Shown in pieces: positions 50,705-59,449 of a stretch of DNA of 64,000 nucleotides. The notes below the pieces were generated by a model that had not been told where the DNA came from, made no database searches, and saw only the letters and a list, made by a program, of their open reading frames with translations. The first letter of the stretch is position 1; every line of letters starts with the position of its first letter. The stretch spans positions 558,001-622,000 of the forward strand of contig NZ_CP096247.1 in the NCBI RefSeq assembly GCF_023204875.1, written 5' to 3'. Made by a program: the position numbers and the translations under genes. The stretch comes from Prevotella sp. E15-22 (lineage in GTDB: Bacteria > Bacteroidota > Bacteroidia > Bacteroidales > Bacteroidaceae).

Positions 50705-53480
50705 TGATGCCTGCTGCACTCATGTGTAGACGGGTCTCTTTCGCATTGTTATAGAAAGAGGCTGTGAACCGTCCGTTTTCATCGCTTACTGCGTTGGGGT
50801 TCCAGTAGAGTGTGCGGCGATAGTCGGCTGGCACGCTGCCTGGTTCTCTGTTGCTGTAGTCTGGCTGATAGAACTGTGCGGCCTGGTTGAATCCTTGGAA
50901 CATGATATGTCGGTCGCGGAAAGTTCTTTGTACACCTTCATCGGGGAAGTTCTCGAGTTCTATGGTTACATCAGGCGAGTAGACGTTCTCTACCATGGTG
51001 GAGTCTTCTGTTCTTGGCTCGTAATCTGTAAACACGCGGATGTTCTTCAGACGTTTCAGTTTCAGATTATGATATACGTCCTGTGATGTGCGGTGAGCAC
51101 GGAAACGTCCTTCCTCAGCTGCCTCGCTGGGGTCGGGGTTGTAGTTGCGATAGTACACGGCTCCTGCTACGCGTCCGTCCACATTGTATTTTGTATAGCG
51201 GTTCATGTTGCCGTACAGGTATTTGCTTACTTGTACTGGGAACTGGCGCATGTCGAGCTTGCCAAACGACAACCCTCGGTCGGTGATGTCGTTATACAGG
51301 TCGTAGGCATCCATGACAAAGGCTGGCTTGTGCCAGTCGATGGCGCGGCGACCACGACGATGACCCGTCACGCTGACATTCTGCAACTGGTGCACGTCGT
51401 TCTCCATCGACAGGTCGGAAAGGGTATCGATGAGCATCTCCTCGCTATAGTCGGGCTGGTGCTTCTCGTAATAGGTATAGTCGTGTGTGAAGATGGGATA
51501 GAACAGATCGCGCTTGACGTAGAAGTCGGGATAGGCGTCTTCGTCCATCACAGAGACGTCCTTGCGTGAGGACATGTTCTTTTTAATGGAGTCGTTCTCC
51601 TTGTAGGCTTTCATGTTGAGGTAGGCATAGCCATAGAAGGGGGGCACGTTAAAGATGTATCGACCATTCTCTGTCTTCTGGACACCGCCAACATATTGTC
51701 CGCCAGCCGATATCTCTGCTTCTACCAATACTTCATAGCGCAGCCCTCCGTGGTTCACGCCCAAGTCATCGTTGGCGTTGCCAAGAGAGCCGTATTCAAT
51801 GTCGCCTACTGCCGACCACGTGTCTGCGGGTTCTTGTGCGGAATAGGAACTGATGACGTCGGACTCTTCGCTTTCTGTGTCATCTTCAAACGGGTTCTTC
51901 TCGTCGTCTTCATGCTTGGTCATGCGGCCTACCATGCCTACACCGTCTTGCCAGCTTCCTACTTCTTCTGGCTCCACCTCGTTGAGACTAAGCATCTTGT
52001 ATACTGTTCCTTCTATGGTCAACCCTTTCTCGGGCTCATAACGCATCTGTTGAGCTGTGTCTGCCAGGGCTTCCCATTTGTATTTCCGCCATCCTTGTAC
52101 CAGCATCAGCAGGTCCAAATGGCGACGATGTTGCTCATCGTCTTTCTCGAAATAGTGGGCAGGGTAGGCCACAAAACCTTTTAACTCGCTTGACAACAGC
52201 AGGTCTGTGAGAATGGTGGAGTTGTCGTAACTGGGCTCATCGGTATAGGTGTCGCGAATGGACAAAGAGAAGGTGGTGGGCTCTGTGACGTTGGGCAACT
52301 GCACGGGTATATCTATCTTCTCATAGGGCTCATAGGTATGTGTCGCATCCAAATCGGCAGTAATGACACTGTTGTCCATGTCGTGTTGGTTGATGAAGAA
52401 CAGACGGTCGGCCAATATTTGTCCGTCGCTGTCAAACACGGTCAGGTCGTTGACGCCTGTTGGCAGTTGCTTGATAGGAAGTTCGATGGATGATGTGCCC
52501 GTTAGCTTAGAAAAATGCTTCAATACACCGCGACACATAATGGAAAGACCGTATTCTTTGTCTTGTGGCAGGTCTTTCATTTGCAATTTCAGCAGGTTGT
52601 CTTCCAATTTTATGGCTACACCCTGACGTTCGGGTTTGGGCAGGTCGAAACTGTAATTCTTGCCAAGATAGGTAAAGCGTGCTTTGGCGTGCTTGTTGGT
52701 GGGCGTCAGCGTAAAAGAGCCGCGTCCCATATACTCGGTCTTTATGGTCATGTCCGGCATGCCGTCAATACTGATGGTGCCGTTGATGCTCACCGCTTCG
52801 CCAAACTGATTGACGGCCTCGAAAGCAATATGATTCTCGGTGTTCTCTATCAGGTGGCCACCTTCAGGAAAGAAGGTAACCTCAAGATCGGGTTTCTTCT
52901 GTTTCGGTAGTCTGGTCTTTGGGCGCTGATACATGCGATGGGCGTCGTAATTGCCGGCTTCTGCTGGCTTACTGTAAACGGGAAGCACGCGTGAGTACAG
53001 ACCGTCCCAGACACGAAAATAGTCGGCTGCCATCTGTTTGTTATAGAACCACCAGGTCTCATCTCTGCGATAGCGATGATGGCGGACGTTGAAGTTCAGC
53101 ATCCAGCGGGTATAGGCGCGAATCTCGTAATAGCCCGAATAGAGGGAATCCTCCAAAATGAACTGACCACTGGTATATCCTTTAGGATTGATGACGATAT
53201 TCTGGCGTTCTACCAACAGACCATCTGGTGACAGTAGTTCTACATATAGTATGCGACTCATGTTGGTGGGCATCAGGTTGTCGGCCCTAACCACATAGGC
53301 TTTATACCATAGTGTATCACCCACAAAGTAACATTGATTGTCTGTGTGGATATATACTTTCTCCTGTATTCGTGATTGTGATGATGACTCCAATGCCTGA
53401 CGGATGTCTTCAATGCTGCCTGCTTTTGCCAGCATTGGAAGCAAAAGCAGAAGGAGGAGGATACGGAATGATTTCGTCAT
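50673..53480 (-). CDS. Large exported MG2 (alpha-2-macroglobulin N-terminal)-like protein
   Basis: 935 residues. Signal peptide MTKSFRILLLLLLLPMLAKA. The N-terminal module VYIHTDNQCYFVGDTLWYKAYV...LYVELLSPDGLLVERQNI...GYTSGQFILEDSLYSGYYEIRAYT is an MG2-type beta sandwich. Further beta domains follow (AFEAVNQFGEAVSINGTI, EYGLSIMCRGVLKHFS), an acidic stretch near residues 520-540 (EDDEKNPFEDDTESEESD), and a C-terminal region with FTASFYNNAKETRLHMSAAGI. Bacteroidota carry many such MG2 proteins near SusCD/TonB systems; none is visible here. Role unknown, envelope location. It follows the dnaA terminator on the same strand. No own promoter was found. The 3' end overlaps the esterase gene by 32 bp. 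Confidence 0.75.
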   Translation of the reverse strand: MTKSFRILLLLLLLPMLAKAGSIEDIRQALESSSQSRIQEKVYIHTDNQCYFVGDTLWYKAYVVRADNLMPTNMSRILYVELLSPDGLLVERQNIVINPKGYTSGQFILEDSLYSGYYEIRAYTRWMLNFNVRHHRYRRDETWWFYNKQMAADYFRVWDGLYSRVLPVYSKPAEAGNYDAHRMYQRPKTRLPKQKKPDLEVTFFPEGGHLIENTENHIAFEAVNQFGEAVSINGTISIDGMPDMTIKTEYMGRGSFTLTPTNKHAKARFTYLGKNYSFDLPKPERQGVAIKLEDNLLKLQMKDLPQDKEYGLSIMCRGVLKHFSKLTGTSSIELPIKQLPTGVNDLTVFDSDGQILADRLFFINQHDMDNSVITADLDATHTYEPYEKIDIPVQLPNVTEPTTFSLSIRDTYTDEPSYDNSTILTDLLLSSELKGFVAYPAHYFEKDDEQHRRHLDLLMLVQGWRKYKWEALADTAQQMRYEPEKGLTIEGTVYKMLSLNEVEPEEVGSWQDGVGMVGRMTKHEDDEKNPFEDDTESEESDVISSYSAQEPADTWSAVGDIEYGSLGNANDDLGVNHGGLRYEVLVEAEISAGGQYVGGVQKTENGRYIFNVPPFYGYAYLNMKAYKENDSIKKNMSSRKDVSVMDEDAYPDFYVKRDLFYPIFTHDYTYYEKHQPDYSEEMLIDTLSDLSMENDVHQLQNVSVTGHRRGRRAIDWHKPAFVMDAYDLYNDITDRGLSFGKLDMRQFPVQVSKYLYGNMNRYTKYNVDGRVAGAVYYRNYNPDPSEAAEEGRFRAHRTSQDVYHNLKLKRLKNIRVFTDYEPRTEDSTMVENVYSPDVTIELENFPDEGVQRTFRDRHIMFQGFNQAAQFYQPDYSNREPGSVPADYRRTLYWNPNAVSDENGRFTASFYNNAKETRLHMSAAGITSDGRLLHAK

Positions 53481-53510
53481 AATTAAAAAGTTCTTGTAAA
53501 AATATGACGA

Positions 53511-53542
53511 AAAAAGGCTGGTTTCGTTTAACCAGCCTTTTC
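53511..53542 (-). terminator. dnaA terminator
   Basis: AAAAGGCTGGTT pairs perfectly with AACCAGCCTTTT (12 bp) around TCGTTT. On the minus strand it begins right at the dnaA stop codon and ends in a run of T. Confidence 0.9.
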
Positions 53543-54952
53543 TTATTTCTTCAGTTTGAAAGAGTTTTCAATGCTATTTAGTTCCTCAGCAAAACCCTTG
53601 TCTATCTTTAATCGTTTCTCAATGGCGGCGCAACTGTGGATAACGGTTGAGTGGTCGCGTGAGCCAATGAGCAGACCGATACGTGATGCGGGCATCTTGG
53701 TGTGCTTCTGAGCCAGATACATGGCTACCTGTCGTACTTGTACGAACTCACGCTTACGACTCTTGCTTACAACCTGCTGTTGGGTGACACCATAGTGCTG
53801 GCACAGACGTTCCATAATATCGTCAATGGTCAGCGGATGATTATCTATCTTCACAGAGCGCTTGATGATACGCTCGGCCAAATGCATGTCGATGTTCGAG
53901 TTGTACACGATGCTATAGGCCATGAGTGAATTCAATACGCCCTCTAAATCGCGTACGGAACCATTAGCTGTTTGGGCGATATAGGCAATCACGTCGGCAG
54001 GAATCTTCAGTCCGTCGCGACGGCACTTTGAGTTCAGAATATCTACGCACAACTGTGCATTAGGCTTCTCGAGCTCAGCGATCAGTCCGCAAGAGAAACG
54101 TGTCAACAGACGGTCTTTTACGCCAACGAGGTCAACGGGAGGACGGTCACTGGCCAGAATAATCTGTTTGCCCAAACGGAACAGGTGGTCAAAGATGTGG
54201 AAGAATGTGTCCAACGTCTTGGGTGAGTTGACCCATTCCTGAATATCGTCTACTATCAGTACATCGATGCTCTGATAGAAGTTGATGAAATCATTGGTTG
54301 TGTTCTGGCGTACAGAGTCGGTGAACTGTACCTGGAACAGACGGGCCGACACATAGAGGACGCGCTTGTGCGGATACATCTTCTTGCATTGAACGCCAAT
54401 GGCGTTTATCAAGTGTGTCTTTCCACAACCTGATGGACCATAGATAAAGAATGGGTTGAAGGTCGACTTGCCTGGGTGCTCTGCAATAGAGAGACCTACG
54501 GTGCGAGGTAGCTTGTTTGAATGTCCTTCAATATAGTTGTCGAACGTCTTCTTTGGATCCAGTCGGGGGTTCAGGTCCTGTGGTGTGGCAGCGTCAAGTA
54601 CGGTGGGTGATTTGTTCCCGCGAACGGTGGCAGCGGGTGCTTCCACATCCATAGGCTGTTCGCTCTCCACGTCTTGCGTCAACTTGTGTTCCTTATCTGT
54701 CATCAGACGATAGGTCAGACGCACGTTGGTCTTGAAGCTGTTTGATAAAGCCCAAGCCATTAAGCGCACGTAGTATTGCTCCAAGTACTCATATACATAT
54801 GGACTTGGAACCTGTACCAGCACCGTCTTTTGCTCTTCGTTGTACGACTCGAAGACGATGGGCTCAAACCACGTTTTAAAGGTCTGCTCAGTGACATTCT
54901 GCTTAATCAAATGTAGGCAGTTGTCCCAAAGCGCCTTATGACTGTTCTGCAT
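53543..54952 (-). CDS. dnaA: Chromosomal replication initiator protein DnaA
   Basis: 469 residues with all four domains: N-terminal helicase/oligomer domain (LWDNCLHLIKQNVTEQTFKTWFEPI), a linker (about 90-130), the AAA+ domain with Walker A GPSGCGKTH (172-180), Walker B VLIVDDIQ, and sensor/arginine-finger segments, and domain IV with the DNA-binding signature GSRDHSTVIHSC. It binds DnaA boxes at oriC and opens the origin. The flanks show no DnaA-box cluster, so oriC is not recognisable here, and dnaN does not follow. Promoter at 55025-55056. Confidence 0.98.
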   Translation of the reverse strand: MQNSHKALWDNCLHLIKQNVTEQTFKTWFEPIVFESYNEEQKTVLVQVPSPYVYEYLEQYYVRLMAWALSNSFKTNVRLTYRLMTDKEHKLTQDVESEQPMDVEAPAATVRGNKSPTVLDAATPQDLNPRLDPKKTFDNYIEGHSNKLPRTVGLSIAEHPGKSTFNPFFIYGPSGCGKTHLINAIGVQCKKMYPHKRVLYVSARLFQVQFTDSVRQNTTNDFINFYQSIDVLIVDDIQEWVNSPKTLDTFFHIFDHLFRLGKQIILASDRPPVDLVGVKDRLLTRFSCGLIAELEKPNAQLCVDILNSKCRRDGLKIPADVIAYIAQTANGSVRDLEGVLNSLMAYSIVYNSNIDMHLAERIIKRSVKIDNHPLTIDDIMERLCQHYGVTQQQVVSKSRKREFVQVRQVAMYLAQKHTKMPASRIGLLIGSRDHSTVIHSCAAIEKRLKIDKGFAEELNSIENSFKLKK

Positions 54953-55024
54953 CTTGGGCGTTTATTATTTTAGTTATTAATTGTTTTAATGATACAAGAT
55001 TATGTCTTGCATTGTTTACGAGTG

Positions 55025-55056
55025 CAAAGTTCGCAAAAAAAAATGAAACATGCAAA
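55025..55056 (-). promoter_or_regulatory. dnaA promoter
   Basis: Minus strand TTTG (55056-55053), 20-bp spacer, GAacTTTG (55032-55025). The -7 element has G in place of the usual T. The predicted 5' leader is about 65 nt. Confidence 0.6.
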
Positions 55057-55186
55057 TGATGCAAAAATAAGGGTTGTGTTTACAATTTCCGTAACTCGCT
55101 ATTTTTTTGACTTTTACGTTGTTTCACGAATTTTGGTGAACATACCCCCTTTGCTTATGTTGTAGGTCTTGATTATCAGTTATTTA

Positions 55187-55222
55187 CTAAAAAAGAAATG
55201 AGTCGGATGACCCATTTCTTAT
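55187..55222 (-). terminator. Terminator after the MCE-family gene
   Basis: AAGAAATGAGTC and GACCCATTTCTT form a 12-bp stem with one mismatch around GGAT. On the minus strand it is followed by TTTTTT. It lies 17 bp after the MCE stop codon. Confidence 0.85.
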
Positions 55223-55238
55223 TTAGATAAAATTAAAA

Positions 55239-56141
55239 TTACTTATCTTTTCTTCCGAAAACAGAGAAGTGTACATAGCGCTTTGGATGTTGTTTCATAT
55301 CCATCAGCAGCGAGTCGGCACTTTGCATCGTTGCATTCATGTTGTTGTATAGCTCTGGGTCGCGCATCAGCAGTCCTAATGTGCCCTCATTGCTGTTCAA
55401 TTTAGCTGTCGTCTGTTCCACGTTTGCCATGGCGCGATCCACCTTCTGCATGGTAGCCACCAGGTCGATGTCGTTCAGTTTCTGGGTAGTACCCTCAACA
55501 TTGGTCAGTATGCCGTTGGTCTTGGCCAGCATGCTGGGCATCTGATGGTTTAACTGTGCCGACAGGGCATTCAGTTCCTTCGAAGTGGTACTCAGGTTTG
55601 CTGTGATATCGTCTACGTTGTGCAGTGAGTTCTTAATGGCAGGATCCTGCATCAATGCATTCAGCGAAGCCAATATCGAATCCAGTTTGGGCAGCATGAC
55701 CTCAATCTGTGGAATCATTTGTGCTGCGCGTCCCATCAGTCCGCTGGCGGTACCACCTTCTATGGTGTCGCCTTTGGCCATCAGGTCAATGGGATTAGGT
55801 CCAAATTTCAGTTCCAACTTAACGTTTCCCAGCAGGTCGCTCGAGATCTCGGCGCGTGTGCCTTTGGGAAGTGACAACTGGTTGTCCAATCCGATGACAG
55901 CAACGATGTTGTCTGGTCGCGAGTAGTCATATTCTATTCGTTGTACAACGCCAACGCGGTAACCGTTGGCATATACGGGACTCGATGCTGACAGGCCGCT
56001 TACGTCGTTGAAACGTGCGTAGTAACTGTCGTCGGTCGAGAAAATGGTCAGTCCTTTCAGAAACTGCATGCCGAAAAACAGAATGATGATGCCGGCAACG
56101 GCCACCAAGGCTATTTTTACCTCTTTCGTAAAGTATTTCAT
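55239..56141 (-). CDS. MCE/MlaD-family lipid transport protein
   Basis: 300 residues from ATG 56141 (MKYFTKEVKIALVAVAGI); an in-frame Met 24 bp upstream is possible but adds only charged residues. One N-terminal membrane segment (IALVAVAGIIILFFGMQFL), an MCE domain (YYARFNDVSGLSASSPVYANGYRVGVV, RAEISSDLLGNVKLELKFG), then a helical tail of about 170 residues (LSTTSKELNALSAQL, DRAMANVEQTTAKLN) that could build the hydrophobic tunnel of MCE hexamers. Part of a lipid transport system between inner and outer membrane. The ATPase and permease partners are not in the window. It follows the amidase by 27 bp and is probably co-transcribed. Confidence 0.88.
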   Translation of the reverse strand: MKYFTKEVKIALVAVAGIIILFFGMQFLKGLTIFSTDDSYYARFNDVSGLSASSPVYANGYRVGVVQRIEYDYSRPDNIVAVIGLDNQLSLPKGTRAEISSDLLGNVKLELKFGPNPIDLMAKGDTIEGGTASGLMGRAAQMIPQIEVMLPKLDSILASLNALMQDPAIKNSLHNVDDITANLSTTSKELNALSAQLNHQMPSMLAKTNGILTNVEGTTQKLNDIDLVATMQKVDRAMANVEQTTAKLNSNEGTLGLLMRDPELYNNMNATMQSADSLLMDMKQHPKRYVHFSVFGRKDK

Positions 56142-56168
56142 ATGCTTATCTGTTTTATATTTCAATCA

Positions 56169-57443
56169 CTATTTTTTCTTCTTTAGTTCTTGGATGGCTG
56201 CCTGCGTGTCAATACGCTCTCCGTCCTTAAAGGCCACGATGAAAGCCTGAGGGAATTGTTTGGCCACCTCCTGCCGCAACTGGCGAATCTCGTTATAATT
56301 GCTTGTTGAGCCAACGGTATATTTCCATGTGTTGCCGTCCTGATAGCAGTCCACATCTTTGAGGCCTTTCAGTCGACTGTCGCCTGTCTTGAGCTTCTGG
56401 GTGAGTGCCATGAATTGCACCTTGAACACGGGGCCTTGCTGTTGAGGTTGCTGTGCGGGAACCTGTTTTGGTTGAGTCTGTGGCACCAACTTGCTTTCTG
56501 CAGGTTGTACCTGTAGCGTGGGCTCTGTCTTTACAGTATCTTGAACAGGTATTTCTTGTGTGGTTTTCACAGTCTGTTGTATCACAGGTGCAGACTTTTC
56601 CTCTTTTGCAGGTGCTGGCTCCTCTTCTATCGCGGGAGCTGGCTCTGGTTTGATAACAGTAGGCAGAGGTGCCTTCTGTCCTGTCTTGGCAGCCTTATAT
56701 TCAATGAAGGCCTGGTAGATGCCTAATCCCATAGCCTCTTGGTTGCTGGGGTTGTTCAGGTAGGCTTCCTCTGATGCTGTAGTGATATATCCCAACTCAA
56801 TGAGGCAGGCAGGCATTGATGTCTCTCTGAGCACCAGAAAAGCATCCTGTTTCACACCTTTGTTGGGTCGGTTGGCTGTGCGGCACACGTTCTTCTGAAT
56901 GCCCTTGGCCAGTTCCACACTTTGCAGCATGTTCTTGTCATTAATCATCTCGAAGATGATGTAGCTTTCGGGTGAGCGTGGGTCGAATCCCTCATAATGC
57001 TGTTGGTAGTCTTTCTCCAGCAGCACCACCTCATTCTCTCTCATAGCCGCACTCATCTTCTCGTCGCTGCGTCGCATGCCCATGGTATAGGTCTCCAGTC
57101 CGCTGATGGGCTTTTTGCTGGCCACCGAGTTGGTGTGTATGCTGATAAACACATCCGCTTTGTTCCTGTTGGCAATGGCAGCACGTTCTTTCAAGGGGAT
57201 GAAGACGTCGGTCTTACGTGTGTATATGACCCTTACGTCTGGGCAGTTGCGCTCCACGTAGCGTCCGAAGGCCAGTGCCACTTTCAGGTTGATGTTCTTT
57301 TCATACGAGTATTTTCCTGGTGCACCGGCATCCTTGCCGCCGTGTCCGGCGTCAATGACCAGCGTGAATTTCTTGGGCGTGGCGCCATAGGCCACAATGC
57401 TCAAAAGCGCGATTATTAGGAAAGAGACAATCTTTTTTGTCAT
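56169..57443 (-). CDS. N-acetylmuramoyl-L-alanine amidase with C-terminal SPOR-like domain
   Basis: 424 residues from ATG 57443 (MTKKIVSFLIIALLSIVAYG, signal peptide); an earlier in-frame Met lies upstream of the promoter and is excluded. The Amidase_3 domain (about 24-255) shows the zinc ligands and catalytic residue: H34 in VIDAGHGGKDAG, E48 in YSYEKN, H in ISIHTNS, E in CLIELGYI. A Pro/Glu/Lys-rich linker (about 270-345) leads to a SPOR-type domain (about 350-415, VQFMALTQKLKTGDSRLKGLKD). It cleaves septal peptidoglycan during cell separation. Confidence 0.93.
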   Translation of the reverse strand: MTKKIVSFLIIALLSIVAYGATPKKFTLVIDAGHGGKDAGAPGKYSYEKNINLKVALAFGRYVERNCPDVRVIYTRKTDVFIPLKERAAIANRNKADVFISIHTNSVASKKPISGLETYTMGMRRSDEKMSAAMRENEVVLLEKDYQQHYEGFDPRSPESYIIFEMINDKNMLQSVELAKGIQKNVCRTANRPNKGVKQDAFLVLRETSMPACLIELGYITTASEEAYLNNPSNQEAMGLGIYQAFIEYKAAKTGQKAPLPTVIKPEPAPAIEEEPAPAKEEKSAPVIQQTVKTTQEIPVQDTVKTEPTLQVQPAESKLVPQTQPKQVPAQQPQQQGPVFKVQFMALTQKLKTGDSRLKGLKDVDCYQDGNTWKYTVGSTSNYNEIRQLRQEVAKQFPQAFIVAFKDGERIDTQAAIQELKKKK

Positions 57444-57461
57444 ATATTCTATTACAGTCTG

Positions 57462-57493
57462 CAAAAGTACGTTATTTTCTTGAAAAAACCTCT
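57462..57493 (-). promoter_or_regulatory. Amidase promoter
   Basis: Minus strand TTG (57493-57491), 21-bp spacer, TAcTTTTG (57469-57462). It is downstream of folB, so the amidase-MCE pair has its own promoter. Confidence 0.7.
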
Positions 57494-57511
57494 TTTTGCG
57501 CAAGAGTTTTA

Positions 57512-57880
57512 TTATTTATTAAAGGTAGCGCTCACGCTGGCTCCTGCGCAGCGAACCCCTAAAGGTGGGTTCACCTTGGTGATGCGAACCATCACGCGTT
57601 CCGCTTCAGGGAAGTCCTTGAATACTTCCTTGCCTATGCGTCCGGCCACGTGCTCCAGGAGATTTGAGGGAATGGCCATCTCGCGTTTAATGATGTCCAG
57701 TAGTAGGGCATAGTTCAGTGTGTCGTTCACGTTGTCGCTCAGTGTGGCCTGTTCTATGTTGTAGTCTGCGCAAATAGATACGCTGTATTCTCCTCCCACT
57801 TGCCGTTCTTGTTCCAGAACACCATGGAAGGCGTACAGACGTACATCATTTATTTCTATTGTGCTTTTCTCCAGTTTCAT
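57512..57880 (-). CDS. folB: Dihydroneopterin aldolase
   Basis: 122 residues, the usual FolB length. Family features: IEINDVRLYAFHGVLEQER, the conserved Tyr in NDTLNYALLLDIIK, LLEHVAGRIG, and VRITKVNPPLG near the C-terminus with the catalytic Lys. It converts 7,8-dihydroneopterin to 6-hydroxymethyl-dihydropterin for folate synthesis. It lies 9 bp behind the NrdJ-like fragment gene and is probably read from that promoter. Confidence 0.93.
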   Translation of the reverse strand: MKLEKSTIEINDVRLYAFHGVLEQERQVGGEYSVSICADYNIEQATLSDNVNDTLNYALLLDIIKREMAIPSNLLEHVAGRIGKEVFKDFPEAERVMVRITKVNPPLGVRCAGASVSATFNK

Positions 57881-57889
57881 CTGATAAGT

Positions 57890-58552
57890 TTATTCTTCCG
57901 TATCGTTGTTGCTGGGCAAGTATTTCTTCAAAGCCTTTTCCACACCGTTCTTCCAAGTATTGATGCTCTCAGACTGCAGTTGCAACGAACCTACCAACTT
58001 GATGACGTGGTTCAAAGGCATGCGATAGCGCAGCACACCGCTGATCAGTTTGGCATAGTTCCAGTATTCTGGACTGAATTTCTCAGACAGTCCTTCCACT
58101 GTAATCTTATAGCCGCGTGTGTTCTCGAATTGAAAGTCGTATCGCTTGGTGCCGTCGCTATTTGTCTGCTTGATAATCTTTCCCTTAGTTACCGACTTTG
58201 GCAATACGATGCCTTCGTCATCGTCCTGTAAACCTGTGAAGATCTCGTAGGGATAGCCATCCAGCAATCCCACCAGTGCCACCCATTTCTCTTTGTTGTT
58301 CTGGAAGCGCACCACATCGCACTCTAGGGCCTGTGGGCGTACTTCGGTAACCTGTGGACCCAGGTTCAGCGGGTTAACAGGTGCTATCTCCTGCAGGTAT
58401 GTGGCCAATCGTTCCAATTGCTCCTTGCTGATGGGTTTTTTATTTTTCTTTTCCTTCTTCAGGATTTCGTCCATCAGTCGCTCTTTGCCGCCATAGGCCA
58501 CCAGTAACTGTTCTATCACAGTCTCATTAGCCGTTGTTTTTTGCGTGTCCAT
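57890..58552 (-). CDS. Free-standing protein similar to the C-terminal domain of B12-dependent ribonucleotide reductase (NrdJ)
   Basis: 220 residues. From about residue 72 the text RPQALECDVV...KEKWVALVGLLDGYPYEIFTG...LPKSVTKGKIIK...LISGVLRYRMPLNHVIKLVGSL...INTWKNGVEKALKKY reads like the region near the end of NrdJ. The catalytic barrel and the final CxxC zinc-ribbon of complete enzymes are absent. The N-terminal 70 residues are helical and Lys-rich (KKEKKNKKPISKEQLERL). It has its own promoter and no upstream fragment of the enzyme, so it looks like an independent gene rather than a frameshifted one. It may be a regulator, an accessory subunit or a relic. It precedes folB by 9 bp. Confidence 0.65.
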   Translation of the reverse strand: MDTQKTTANETVIEQLLVAYGGKERLMDEILKKEKKNKKPISKEQLERLATYLQEIAPVNPLNLGPQVTEVRPQALECDVVRFQNNKEKWVALVGLLDGYPYEIFTGLQDDDEGIVLPKSVTKGKIIKQTNSDGTKRYDFQFENTRGYKITVEGLSEKFSPEYWNYAKLISGVLRYRMPLNHVIKLVGSLQLQSESINTWKNGVEKALKKYLPSNNDTEE

Positions 58553-58577
58553 AACTTGTTTATATATAATCTGCTTG

Positions 58578-58585
58578 CAAAGATA
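58578..58585 (-). promoter_or_regulatory. -7 box for the NrdJ-like/folB unit
   Basis: TAtcTTTG on the minus strand, 26 bp before the start codon. No -33 TTTG at the usual spacing. Confidence 0.65.
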
Positions 58586-58660
58586 CTAAATAATTCATAA
58601 ATCTTTGCATTCAAAGCGAATAAAATTCGAGCGGGCAACGCATAATTCATAATAAATTAG

Positions 58661-58668
58661 TATCTTTG
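58661..58668 (+). promoter_or_regulatory. -7 box for the nitroreductase gene
   Basis: TAtcTTTG, 25 bp before the ATG at 58694. Divergent from the promoter at 58578. Confidence 0.65.
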
Positions 58669-58693
58669 CCCCAATAAACACGAATCAAGCGAT

Positions 58694-59449
58694 ATGAAGA
58701 ATTTAATGACCCGTCGTACCATTCGACAGTATGCCGACCGCGATGTCGACGAACAGTTGCTTAACAACCTGATGGAACAGGCTGCACGTACTCAGACCAT
58801 GGGAAATCTGCAACTCTATAGTGTTGTGGTGACCCGTTCTCAGGAGATGAAAGAAAGGTTGGCTCCTGTCCACTTTAATCAGCCGATGGTTACTCAGGCC
58901 CCAGTGGTGCTCACCATTTGTGCCGACTTCAACCGCACCTCCACGTGGGCACGTTGTCGTCAGGCTGAGCCAGGTTACGACAACTTTCTGTCGTTCATCA
59001 ATGCAGCCACCGATGCTCTGCTCTATACCCAGACCCTGTGTAATCTGATGGATGAGGAAGGCTTGGGTTATTGCTATTTGGGAACCACCGTCTATCAGCC
59101 CCAGCAGATCATTGATATTCTTCGCTTGCCAAAGCTCGTGATGCCAGTGGCCACGCTTACCGTGGGATGGCCTGCCGAGACGCCAGAGCTCTCAGATCGT
59201 CTGCCTTTGAAGAGTTTTGTGCATCAAGAGACCTACAACGACTATCTAGGCGTTGATATCGATGAGTATTATCATGAAAAGGAGTCGTTACCAGAGAACT
59301 GTCACTTTGTGAAGGAGAATCACAAAGAGACTCTTGCTCAGGTTTTTACAGATATACGCTATACTCGCAAAGACAACGAGGCCATGTCAGAGACGCTCAT
59401 CCAGACGCTTATCCGCCAGGGCTTCCTGCCTTTTCGACCACGCCTGTAG
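58694..59449 (+). CDS. Nitroreductase-family oxidoreductase (NfsA-like)
   Basis: 251 residues. FMN-binding features: RRTIRQYADRDVDEQLL at the N-terminus, RTQTMGNLQLYSVVV, APVVLTICADFNR, DALLYTQTLCNLMDEEGLGYCYLG, and LPKLVMPVATLTVGWP. The size and the C-terminal lid (LPLKSFVHQETYNDYLGVDIDEYY) fit NfsA/FRP-type flavin reductases. Cytoplasmic; reduces nitro compounds, quinones or flavins with NAD(P)H. Its last 63 bp overlap the convergent GH43-like gene. Confidence 0.87.
   Translation: MKNLMTRRTIRQYADRDVDEQLLNNLMEQAARTQTMGNLQLYSVVVTRSQEMKERLAPVHFNQPMVTQAPVVLTICADFNRTSTWARCRQAEPGYDNFLSFINAATDALLYTQTLCNLMDEEGLGYCYLGTTVYQPQQIIDILRLPKLVMPVATLTVGWPAETPELSDRLPLKSFVHQETYNDYLGVDIDEYYHEKESLPENCHFVKENHKETLAQVFTDIRYTRKDNEAMSETLIQTLIRQGFLPFRPRL

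Larger units (their letters stand above)
54953..55238. other. AT-rich intergenic region upstream of dnaA
   Basis: Holds the dnaA promoter and the terminator of the MCE gene. I looked for TTATCCACA-type DnaA boxes on both strands and found none here, so this is not an obvious origin. No small ORF or RNA is supported. Confidence 0.7.

Noticed and set aside
53630..53642. A TTATCCACA-like DnaA box inside the 3' part of dnaA
   Set aside because: It encodes the conserved domain IV residues STVIHS, is single, and has no AT-rich unwinding region or further boxes beside it.
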